Source: Wurfbainia villosa
Lineage: Eukaryota > Streptophyta > Magnoliopsida > Zingiberales > Zingiberaceae
Assembly: GCA_025175895.1 (NCBI GenBank)
Contig: CM045991.1
Coordinates: 88,647,174 to 88,711,173, forward strand
Direction: 5' to 3'
DNA length: 64,000 nt
Under the pieces are notes generated by a model. That model searched no databases. It saw only the letters and a program-made list of their open reading frames with translations, and was not told where the DNA came from. The position numbers and the translations under genes are program-made. Positions 11,790 through 21,530 of this stretch are shown here, piece by piece. Positions within the stretch are counted from its first letter, which is position 1. Every line of letters starts with the position of its first letter.

Positions 11790-12847
11790 GTTCATTATTC
11801 AAAATCTATTTTGTTAAATATTATTTTCTTAAAAGAAAAGTTAAAACATTGATCTAGCCTAGGTTAATTTTAGATTTCATGATCCGATAGACCTAGGTAA
11901 GCCTTCGCATCTCACAAATACCTAGGAATATCTATTTTTGTGTGTTGAGCCATGGAGATGGACGTGAGATGTTAAGACTACACCCTAGGTTCAAGATGTA
12001 GATTCGGTGCATCAACATGAACCGACATGGGGTTTAAAAAATAAATCAATTACTTCAGTGACTAACTCTAATTCAAAGCTTGATGATAATTCTATATCAC
12101 TTAAGCTACTAAAGAGTTGGAAATTTACTTTAAGAACAATTTTTAGATGTGTATTTTCAGAATATAAATTATGTATAGGAATTCATGTTTTGACATTTAT
12201 TATCTCATTTATATTATCTTAACTTAATTTGAGATTGAAAATTTTTAATTGAGGGGGAGTTTTTAAAATTTTATTGCTTTTATTGAGAGGGAGTTTTTAA
12301 AATTTTATAGCTTTTAATGAGAGTTTTGAAAATTGAAATAGTGAGAGTTTTGAAAATCTTATATTTTAACTTTTGGGTATTTTCAAAAAATATTTCAAGT
12401 TTTGAAAATTTTGCAAAAGTTAATTTTTAAAAAATTTAAGTACTTTTGAAAAACTTGACAAGAGTTATTTTAAACCCATAGATAAAGGGGGAGGTTGTAT
12501 TTTCAAAGAAAATTTTTTATTGCATAACTTTAGGAGGAGTTGATAAAGAATTTTTCGAAAATAGAATTTTGAGAAAACATTGAATTAAGAGGAGAAAATT
12601 TTCTATAGGTTGTTTTCAAAACATTAGAATTCTTATTATACTTTACAATTTTGACACACTTATAAAAAGTAAATTGAAATTTATAAAGCTTAGGCATTTT
12701 TGAAATATTTATGAAGCTTGTCAAGCAAATATATTTTGTAACTTTAACGGACTTAGTGCTTTTGCTTATATATGTTGAACTTTAATATTACAAATCTATT
12801 CTCCTAACTGTAACTGATATGTTGTCATACATAAAAAAGGGAGAGAT
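11790..12847 (+). mobile_element. SIRE/Maximus-like copia element: 3' noncoding tail
   Basis: A/T-rich tract with repeated GAGGGGGAG and GGGGGAGGTTG blocks, like the region downstream of pol in SIRE/Maximus elements. It ends in a polypurine tract (AAAAAAGGGAGAGA, about 12833-12846) directly before an LTR. Its left end is cut by A1. The small open frames here have no recognisable domains. Confidence 0.6.
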
Positions 12848-14164
12848 TGTTGATGCAGAGAGCATCACTCCTTAGTTTTGATGTATGAACCATAGTTAAA
12901 GTTAGGAATTACTTGTGATTTGATATATGTGTTAAGTGTGCAGGCTTAACAGGAAGTCCTAATAGGTCAGGCAGATCAGATACTAGGCAAAGCATGGAAA
13001 GTCCTAGTAGATCGTATTGACTGGATACTAGGCAGAAGACTTGACAGATCAAAGAATCGGACACTAGGTAGGAAGTCCAAATGGGTCAGGAGACCAGACA
13101 TCGGGCATGAAGACCGATTGGGTCAGGAGATTGGATAATCGGCATGAAGTCCAGCTGAGTCAGGCAGACCGGACAACTGGCGGATGTCCTGGTGGGTCAG
13201 ATCGGATGTCAAGTATGATAAGTCTGGCAGGACAGTCGACAGGTAAGCCTCGAGTGAAGAGGTGAGGTCGAGTCCTCTGTAGGGGGACAAAGTTAGGCAT
13301 CGATCCGATGGATAGTCGGTGTGGGACTGAGAAGTCGAGATCAAGCGAGCAGTATTACTACTGCTATTGTATTTTATACTGTATGTTTTTGCTAATCTCG
13401 TTTTACAGGGAACAATCAACTGAAAAGATTCTAGTCGACTGAAGTCGGTCATTGGATACCCAATTGGAAAGATTACGACGATGATCGATCGAAGATCTAG
13501 CATCCCGGATGGAAAGAGTTTGATCGTGAGGAGGTCGGTCGAATGGAAAGGCAAACTTCGATGCGAGCAGGGTGACTGGAGTCGATCGAACAGTCGATGA
13601 TCGGGAAGGCCGAAGTATCATATCGACGGACTGATGTGAAGTCGACTAGAGGGCATTTCAGTTGACTGGAAATGACTTATAAAAAAAATACTCGACCAGC
13701 TCCGAAGAATATCAATCTACTACGTCCAAGTGTTGTTGCAAGAATTCCTCATCCGTACAAGAATCTATACGCCAACACTTCGCACTCCAAGCCATATTTC
13801 TACATTCAAAAGAAGTGTCGGCATATTTATTTTTGTGCACCTAATTATTGCTTATTGTACTTAAATTGTAGAGGGAAGGTAGTTTGTTACCTTACCCTCA
13901 TTCTTGTAAAAGCGACACCCTCCGAGTTCGAGAGTTTTGAATCGGAGGGTACTTTAGTGCATTGCCCACGAGGTAGCTCTGGGAGAGTTATGAGCCTTGG
14001 AGTAGCAACCCGACTCGGATTGTGAACCAAGTAAAAGACTTGTGTTCTTGTTCATTTAATTTCCGCTGTAATTACTCTTAATTGTTTAAAAAGATAAAAT
14101 AAATTTTAAAAGAAAATTTCATATTCTGAGATTCACCCCTCTCTCGGGTAACTTCGATCCTACA
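12848..14164 (+). mobile_element. 3' LTR of the SIRE/Maximus-like element
   Basis: Starts TGTTGATGCAGAG after the polypurine tract and ends CGATCCTACA. A close relative forms the split LTR at 31623-31999 / 39126-39524, and the LTR at 61494-62621 is related. The TATA box TATAAAAAA is at 13678-13686. AGTCGACT palindromes lie upstream at about 13433 and 13641, with a TTGAC variant at 13659. The end contains ATTCACCCCTCTC, the U5 signature shared by SIRE-type elements. Confidence 0.75.
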
Positions 14165-14880
14165 ATGACATGACAATAGAGCATATGTGCCCTTCTACTA
14201 GTAACTACCTTGGAGTGATGAATAATAGAATGAACCATTTGTAAATTAATATCTAACTCTAATCTATGACTAAGTGCATAAAGTAAAAATTAATAATAGG
14301 GACGTATCATGACGATGTCCCTAGTGGTGAATGACAAAATATAATTTACTATGACTCTGTACAGGACATAGTCCTGTACTCTAAGTCTAGTGGAACTGAA
14401 GATACTCACAGATGGAGTCCTCTTCTCATCAAAGAGATGCAAATGTATCCTATCTAATGTGATATGAGAGTATGGATCACCATATGGTAACTCCATAGAT
14501 GGAAAACACACTACTGGATATGATGAATGCATAAGTCCTAAATGATCTCTCAATAAAGATGGGATAAAGATAAAATCTTTACCCTATACTCTAACGGAAT
14601 ACACAAGATCATCAATTCTAATAAAGTTATTGCAAAACTCAGCACATAGATTTATGTTAATAGAGTTCTTATAATAAACTAGTTTATCTAAACCATAATG
14701 TGCTATGACTTCAACGCTAGGTATGCATGATCTACTAAAAAATGATCTACTTAGATATCTAGTATGCATGGGAGTATAGTTGATATTATTAAACTTAATT
14801 CTATGTCCCTCAGTGGGAAATCTAATGTCCATACTGGGAGCAGAGGATGACTCTGCCTCAACTACTCTTCTATTAACCCT
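14165..14880 (-). pseudogene. Putative plant transposon protein-domain ORF, two stops
   Basis: One minus-strand frame reads through the whole interval with only two stops (near 14584 and 14290). It contains MDIRFPTEGHRIKFNNIN, then NLCAEFCNNFIRIDDLVYSV, then GKDFIFIPSLLRDHLGLMHS and DYVLYRVIVNYILS. The layout (strand-helix segment followed by a G-K-x-x-x-F-x-P-x-L-L/I-x-x-x-L-G-L motif) resembles the 'putative plant transposon protein' domain found in plant retroelement-associated ORFs. The C-terminal end is cut by the SIRE LTR at 14164. Family membership is a memory-based match and not certain. Confidence 0.5.
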
Positions 14881-15050
14881 AATTAAATTATAATAATTTA
14901 ATATTTATGCCAAAAATAATTAAAAAAGAGTTTAAAATCGTTACCTCAGCATTATGGATGGTATTATATAAGAGATTTGACAACCTAAGTGCTTTGAAGA
15001 GTTGAAAAAGAGTGTTTTTTGGATGATTTCGGCGCTGCCCTAGCATTGGT

Positions 15051-15180
15051 TTTATAAATAGAATCCAGTCGATTGTTAACGGTTTACCATTTACTGCGTT
15101 TGCTACCTAGTCAACTGTATGAGTTTGAGTCGACTGGGTTAGACTTATCATTTATCTATAGTTATACTCCAATCGACTAT
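15051..15180 (-). promoter_or_regulatory. TATA box with upstream CAGTCGACTG-type motifs
   Basis: The minus strand reads TATTTATAAA at 15051-15060, about 170 bases upstream of the ORF at 14165-14880. Upstream of it lie CAGTCGATTG (15066), AGTCAACTG (about 15110), GAGTCGACTGG (about 15129) and CAATCGACTAT (about 15171). The arrangement equals that in the D and SIRE LTRs. A CTGAG-GTAACG sequence near 14955-14965 could be a splice donor, giving an intron up to about 14880; this is only a guess. Confidence 0.45.
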
Positions 15181-15434
15181 AGGAGAATACTTAAAGCATG
15201 TATGATGTTTTAATATACCTATGTCATATTTTTCTATATAATAGATTAGAGTATGCATGATTTAACATATAGGATATGTTTGTAACCTAAAAGGAAATAC
15301 CGAGGATGCGCCTGGAAACATCGAAGGTGTTGGCCGCATCGTTAGAGCCTAAGCATAGACTCGCGTTCACATCGAGAAATTTATTTCCTAATGTGACCTT
15401 GGGTTTTTCCATATTTAGGTTTATTTCTTTTATA
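15181..15434. other. Unassigned segment
   Basis: A/T-rich sequence up to about 15300, then a stretch with no match I recognise to other parts of the window until the copia A leader begins near 15435. No gene seen. Confidence 0.4.
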
Positions 15435-16229
15435 AATGAGACCCATAATAACCTGAAATCTCTCGTATACATATTAAGACTAACACCTTCCATTAATATA
15501 GTTGAACTAGAGTTTTTTTTCGTGTTTGGTTTGTTGGACTCTCTCTAAGCCTGACATGACATCGAGCATATTCAATTCATATGAGATTCAATGTTTATTT
15601 TAAATGGTAAGGACCATAGGTAAATTTCAAGTTTGAGTTATTGGACTCTCTCCAAGCCTATCTTGTAAATTGGATGTGTTCGAACCATTTAAATTTGCTC
15701 TCACGATTAATGGGCAGACCCTAATTGAAAGTATTGATTTGTTGGACTCTCTCCAAGGTCAATGTGGACAGAGGTACAATTAGGTGATATATATTGGATG
15801 TCTATGTGTTAATGAGTTAACAATCTAATGTATATGTGAACATTCAATTAGTTGATAGAATAAAGTGATAGTTATATATTTGATATATAATGGAAACTGT
15901 TGATACCTAATATTATGACTATGAATGGTTTGTTGGACTCTTTCCAATGTTGTTCTTAGTCATAATGAATATCAACCCACTAGGAGATAACCTATCATCC
16001 CTCGAATTCAAAGTGAGGGCTATTGAATTTGATAAAAATCGTGGGAGTTTCTTGTTAATGTAAATTATTTACATTACTATAAATTCATCTATCTTATACA
16101 CCTCTTTTTATATGTCTAGGCACTAATTAAAACAACATGTCGATCTCCATGAACTTACGTTCTATTTTAGACAACAAATTGACTAGGCCAAACTTCTTGG
16201 ACTGACTTCGCAACATAAGAATTATTCTC
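15435..16229 (+). mobile_element. Copia A leader and gag start, plus strand, truncated
   Basis: Homologous to the reverse complement of the A1 leader. Hairpins TTGGACTCTCTCTAA (15534-15548), TTGGACTCTCTCCAA (15641-15655 and 15742-15756) and TTGGACTCTTTCCAA (15933-15947) are intact. It ends with the gag start: ATG at about 16138, MSISMNLRSILDNKLTRPNF, with the expected Trp changed to TGA at 16203-16205. Cut at 16229 by a D-type LTR. Confidence 0.8.
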
Positions 16230-16750
16230 TGTTGGGAATTGGACATCGCTAGAGGAGGGTGAATAGCGTGTTCGTTGCTTCGATGGAGATCGTTTGCGCT
16301 TGATCGTCTACACTCTTGTTAGCATAGCGGAATAATAATAACAAATACAAATAACAAGATGCACAAGCACAAACACACACGATATAACGTGGTTCGAAAC
16401 CTTAGGATTCCTACTCCACGAATTGAGCTCGAATGAGCCCTAGTGATGCAAACACCACTAATAATCAAATACACTCCTTCTCGACAACAAGTCGGAAGCG
16501 GAGAAATCTCTTACAACAGATTACAAAAGTAATACAAGATAAAACAAGCAAATACAAATGAAATACACAAAATAAAGTAAAGAAAACTTTACAACTATTG
16601 GTTTGGATGTTTGCTTGTTTGGTTACTTGAGTTGCACTTGGAAACCCTGAATTGCACCAGTAAATCGCCCCAAATCGCCTCAAAGAATCATGCAAAAATC
16701 CTTCTCTTCGAGCTCCCTTTAAAGTTGTACCTCGGACTGGATTCTGCCTA

Positions 16751-17132
16751 GCAGTCGACTGATCGCGACCATCAATCGACTGCTCCTGTAGTCATTGTCT
16801 CACAACGACTCGATCCATATTGGATAAGTTTCAACGGATAGATCATCAATCGACTGATCACACCCATCAATCGACTGATGCACAGGCAGTCGAGTCACTG
16901 GTCGAGCCTACCTTGCGTTTGTGGTGTTCCCTCACCATCATTCGACTGCCCAAGCCATCAATCGACTGTCCAATGCTAGCAATCAACTATCAAGGCCTTT
17001 TGCCATAGTCAAACCCTAGTCGACTCACGACAGTCGGCTGGTCATAATCCCAATCGACTGCTATAAGTCGACTCGGCTGCCAAGTGTCAAAACTCTTGGT
17101 CAATCGACTGGTCTAAAGCCTCAGTCGACTGA
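16751..17132 (-). repeat. Cluster of CAGTCGACTG / CAATCGACTG motifs
   Basis: About a dozen copies or close variants, for example at 16751, 16773, 16847, 16868, 16929, 16949, 17018, 17051, 17066, 17101 and 17121. The 10-mer CAGTCGACTG is a perfect palindrome. The cluster lies in U3, upstream of the presumed transcription start near 16700; the TATA box here is weak (TTTAAAG). Confidence 0.8.
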
Positions 17133-17436
17133 TAACCTCAACCATGAGGTTTAACCCTAAGTATGATGCCCTCATACTTGCTAAACCACCCTTAGTCTAG
17201 ACCTAAGTCTTCTAGCCACCTCCATCATCCTCACGCCTATTGGATCCCTCCAAGTCATCCATGACTTGTTCATCCATACACTAGTCTTCAGGTGCTTCCA
17301 TCGGCTATTGTCATGCTAAGCTGGTCTATACCACCAAGGCACATTTGAGTTTACGCTGCTAAGACTACCCCTTGGACTTTACACCGCCAAACCATTGGAC
17401 TTATGCTGCCAAGCCTCTCACTTAGACTTTACGCTG

Positions 17437-17808
17437 CCAAACCATTGGACTTATGTTGCCAAGACTCCCGCTTGCACTTTACGCCACCAATATCAACTCT
17501 TGGACTTCCCTTGCCAACCTATGTTGGACTTTCCATTTGTCAAGACTCAAGCTTTGACTTTCCCTTGCCAAGACCCATGCTTGGACTTTCCATGCCAACC
17601 CATGTTGGACTTTTCAATTGCCAAGACTCAAGCTTGGACTTTCCCTTGCCAAGACCCATGCTTGGACTTTTCATGTCAACCCATGTTGAACTTTCCATGC
17701 CAAGTACACAAGACTTGGACTTTCCATTGCCAAGTGTTCCACTTTAACTTCTCCATCATATGGTCAACTCCATGTCAACCATATAGTCAACCCATTGTCA
17801 AACAATGG
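17437..17808 (-). repeat. Hairpin array with covarying stems in U3
   Basis: Successive inverted repeats separated by GGACTTTCC-like spacers: CCAAC-CTAT-GTTGG (17514-17527), CCAAG-ACCCATG-CTTGG (17568-17584), CCAAC-CCAT-GTTGG (17595-17608), CCAAG-ACTCAAG-CTTGG (17621-17637), CCAAG-ACCCATG-CTTGG (17649-17665), TCAAC-CCAT-GTTGA (17676-17689), CCAAG-n9-CTTGG (17700-17718) and CCATTGT-CAA-ACAATGG (17792-17808). Stem bases differ between units while pairing is kept. Part of the array is an 81-bp duplication. Confidence 0.85.
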
Positions 17809-17890
17809 TCAACTCATTGTCAAACATCAAACCACTACTCGAGTCAAACTTGAGTCTAGTCAATCGTGACTTGGGTTGATTGCACCAACA

Positions 17891-18571
17891 ATCTCCCCAT
17901 TTTTTATGTTTGACAAAAACCAACATCTTTGAGTTATAACACTTACTCAATCCAATCCTCCCAATTGTCCAAATTGGGAACCTCAACTTCTCCCACATCA
18001 ATTCTCCCCATTTTTGACATATATCAAAAAGGTACTCCCCAAGGTTGTTAATGTCTCATATCCCAATGAGATCTTACAATCTCCTCCTTGGTTCAAAAAT
18101 ATTTAGGATGTCTTCACTCTTTCTAGTGATAAGTCTCATGTCACTAAAGAGAGATAATCATTCAAACTCTCCAATTTTCCAAATTGGACATCTCACATTC
18201 TCTCATTTTCTAATTCTCCAAAATTCTCCCCCTCATGAGGAAGAACACATCCATTATCCCATGATGGATAATCTCCTCCTAAAGGCTTGCTCCCCCTTGA
18301 CCATTGCATCAACAATGTCCTTGGAGAGTCCTTGAGCCTAAAGGAAGACTAAACCATCAAAAATAAGGTCAAAAGTTCAAACTTGAACTTCCACACACCT
18401 TAAAATTGATACACACCCTAAATAACTCTCCTAATCCATATCCAATGGATTTTCACCATTTCCATTGCTTTCCAAAACATATCCTAGTAGGGAAGATAAA
18501 TCGTACCTGATACCTGATGTAAATAAAAAAAAAGCATATCCTAGGGTTATGAGCAGTTAGGGTAGCCTAAC
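17891..18571 (-). mobile_element. 3' internal tail of the D-type element
   Basis: Noncoding region next to the polypurine tract, matching 47598-48160 in the complete D element (shared ATATCCCAATGAGATCTTACAA and CCATATCCAATGGAT-type blocks). It is interrupted by a short poly(A) insertion at 18488 and cut at 18572 by a family B LTR. No ORF of interest. Confidence 0.7.
18488..18534 (+). mobile_element. Short poly(A) retroinsertion (LINE- or SINE-like tail)
   Basis: About 47 bp ending in AAATAAAAAAAAA, flanked by the direct repeat CATATCCTAG at 18478-18487 and 18535-18544. The D element at about 48108-48120 has the undisturbed site. A poly(A) end plus a 10-bp target duplication is the mark of target-primed reverse transcription. 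It is too short to name the family. Confidence 0.7.
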
Positions 18572-19718
18572 TGTTAATGAAAATCCTAGAGCCAATCATG
18601 TGATGATTGTTGTATGGACTTTATTGTATCATATTCCTATTTATAAAGGCATAGTTATTATATTTACTTGTATTGGTGCCAAATAACTAAATATAATAAT
18701 GTCCCTGAGTAGTAGGTTCTTATCTATATCAATCGATTGGTTGAATCGATAATGAGATGATATAGAGAACACTACTTTTAATCATTCCTAGTTGAGTATT
18801 AACATTCAGGAACAATGTTAATGTGTAGAGACTAGCATGTAGGTCAACACGATGACTTGATCTCACAAGTCATGGATATGAGATATCAAGTTGACACATG
18901 GGTATGCATTGGAGAATGTATACTGAATGACCCGCCATGAGAAAGTATCATGGATCGTTATATGAGTGTCATATACTTTGTTATGTGGCTATTAGTATGA
19001 CTATTAGTCCTTAGACCTGAAGTCACCATGGTTCCCTACATAAGGAGTTACATACTTTGGCTTCGTCAAACGTCACCCATAAATGGGTGGACTATAAAGA
19101 CGATTACTGGGTATGTAACAAATTATACGGAGGGATGTGAGTGATGTAGATGAGATCTATCCCTCTTATATGATGGGGGTGACATCGATATTCTTGATAG
19201 AGTGAGACCACGAAGTGCATGACCATGCCCAAATGAGTCAATATGAGATATTGAGCTCATTTGATTAGAATGAGTCTACTTGGAGTTCAAGATATAGATT
19301 GTACCGAGGATGACACGGTCTATGCCTCAATTGGTCAATCTAGATGTCAATGATAGAGAGACATTGTCACATATTGTGAGAGTCACAATTAGTAGTCACA
19401 AAGGTGATGTTGGAGCTCAACATTCTTGTAACTTGGGTAGCAATGATGTGTTGCTAGATACCGCTCATTGCTTATGTTCCTAAATCGGTTTAGGCACATT
19501 GCCAACGTTACAAGAACCTATAGGGTCACACACTAAGGGCAATTAGATGGAGATTAGGTTCATATGATGAACCATGAGGATTAGGTTCATGGGATGAACC
19601 AAATTGGATTAAGAGTAATCCTAATTAGACTAATTGAGTTGGACTCAATTTGATTCAAGTGTTGAATGAGTCTAATTTAGATTTGATTCATCAAATCAAT
19701 TTAAATTAATGAATAGAG
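18572..19718 (+). mobile_element. Partial LTR of copia family B, tandem copy
   Basis: Starts TGTTAATGAAAATCC and follows the next LTR closely for 1147 bases up to GAATAGAG, where the next copy restarts with TGTTAGTG. The equivalent point in the full LTR is 20858-20865. Only occasional base differences are seen, so the duplication is recent or homogenised. Confidence 0.85.
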
Positions 19719-21516
19719 TGTTAGTGAAAGCCCTAGAGTCAATCATGTGATGATTGTTGTATGGACTTTATTGTATCATATTCCTATTTATAAAGGCATG
19801 GTTATTATATTTACTTATATTGGAGTCAAATAACTAAATATAATAATGTCCTTGAGTAGTAGGTTCTTATCTATATCAATCGATTGGTTGAATCGATAAT
19901 GAGATGATATAGAGAACACTACTCTTAATCATTCCTAGTCAAGTATTAACATTCAGGGACAATGTTAATGCGTAGAGACTAGCATGTAGGTCAACACGAT
20001 GACTTGATCTCACAAGTCATGGATATGAGATATAAAGTTGACACATGGGTATGCATTGGAGAATGTATACTGAATGACCCGCCATGAGAAAGTATCATGG
20101 ATCGTTATATGAGTGTCATATACTTTCTCATGTGGCTATTAGTATGACTATTAGTCCTTAGACCTGAAGTCATCATGGTTCCATACATAAGGAGTTGCAT
20201 ACTTTGGCTTCGTCAAACGTCACCCGTAAATGGGTGGACTATAAAGGCGATTACTGGGTATGTAACAAATTATGCGGAGGGATGTGAGTGATGTAGATGG
20301 GATCTATCCCTCCTATATGATAGGGATAACATCGATATTCTTGATAGAGTGAGACCACGAAGTGCATGGCCATACCCAAATAAGTCAATATGAGATATTG
20401 AGCTCATTTGATTAGAGTGAGTCTACTTGGAGTTCAAGATAAAGATTGTACCGAGGATGACACGGTCTATGCCTCGATTAGTCAATCAAGATGTCAAGGA
20501 TAGAGGGACATTGTCACATATTGTGAAAGTCACAATTAGTAGTCACAAAGGTGATGTTGGAGCTCATCATTCTTGTAACTTGGGTAGCAATGATGTATTG
20601 CTAGATACCGCTCATTGCTTATGTTCCTAAATCGGTTTAGAGACATTGCCAACGTTACAAGAACCTATAGGGTCACACACTAAGGGCAATTAGATGGAGA
20701 TTAGGTTCATATGATGAACCATGAGGATTAGGTTCATGGGATGAACCAAATTGGATTAAGAGTAATCCTAATTGGACTAATTGAGTTGGACTCAATTTGA
20801 TTCAAGTGTTGAATGAGTCTAATTTAGATTTGATTCATCAAATCAATTTAAATTAATGAATAGAGATTCATTAAATTAAATTGACTTGAATAAAATGGTT
20901 GGATTTGATCAACCATGGGAGATAAGAGGTCAAGTTTGACTTGACTTGAGAGGGAAGATGAAAGGTCAAGTTTGACTTGACCAAATGTCATGTCATGATG
21001 ATGACTTAACATGGCCGGCCGCATCATCATTGACTTAGCATGTGGTGCCACCTCATGAGGGAGACCAAGAGCCATTGGCTCTTGGAGGAGTTACATGCAT
21101 GCATGTAACCCCCTAAGGAAAGTGGCCACTATTACCATTAGATGGTGTATTTATTTTTATGGGTTACACAACTTCATCTTCTTCCTTTGATCACCCTCTC
21201 AAGCTCTCCCAACCTCCTTTGCCGAAATTCCTAAAGGGTGCTAGCACACTCTAAGGTATTTTTCTACACCTATTGCTTGTGTGGATACCAATAGAATAGT
21301 GTGCACTTGACACTCTCGAGTTCCGGCGAACCTTTTGGACGAGCGGGATTTGCGAAGGGCGTCGCATCGAGGGTAACTTCTTATCATGTAGACCTAGAGT
21401 AGATCTAAAGGTATTAAACACATAAATATTAGTTTTATATTTTTATACTTTGCGGATCCGTGGCGAGCTTCGAGGTTTCATACGCAAAGCGGTTTTGCGG
21501 CTCGGAAAACCCAATA
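19719..21516 (+). mobile_element. 5' LTR of copia family B element (plus strand)
   Basis: Starts TGTTAGTGAAAGCC and ends AACCCAATA, a decayed CAACA end, just before a primer site. Length about 1.8 kb. The inverted LTR at 27353-29186 and the partial one at 38316-38711 belong to the same family; the LTR at 55559-57271 is a diverged relative (family C). Small frames inside it are chance. Confidence 0.85.
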
Positions 21517-21530
21517 GTGGTATTGGAGCC
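21517..21530 (+). other. Primer binding site, decayed (family B)
   Basis: GTGGTATTGGAGCC, a one-or-two-base variant of the tRNA-Met site TGGTATCAGAGCC that is intact in the inverted partner at 27339-27351. Confidence 0.75.

Larger units (their letters stand above)
16230..17890 (-). mobile_element. 3' LTR of a D-type (SIRE-derived, gag-only family) element
   Basis: Plus-strand ends are TGTTGGGAATTGG and GCACCAACA, followed on the right by ATCTCCCCATTTT, the reverse complement of a polypurine tract. The orientation is therefore minus and this is the 3' LTR. It shares the GCTAGAGG-A/G-GGGTGAATAG block at its U5 end with the other D LTRs. It contains a cluster of CAGTCGACTG-like motifs (16751-17132) and an array of covarying hairpins (17437-17808). 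Confidence 0.8.

Noticed and set aside
17395..17853. 152-codon repetitive frame rich in Leu, Asp, Phe, Pro and Cys
   Set aside because: Translation of the hairpin minisatellite in the LTR. Several frames are open because the repeat lacks stops; no protein evidence.
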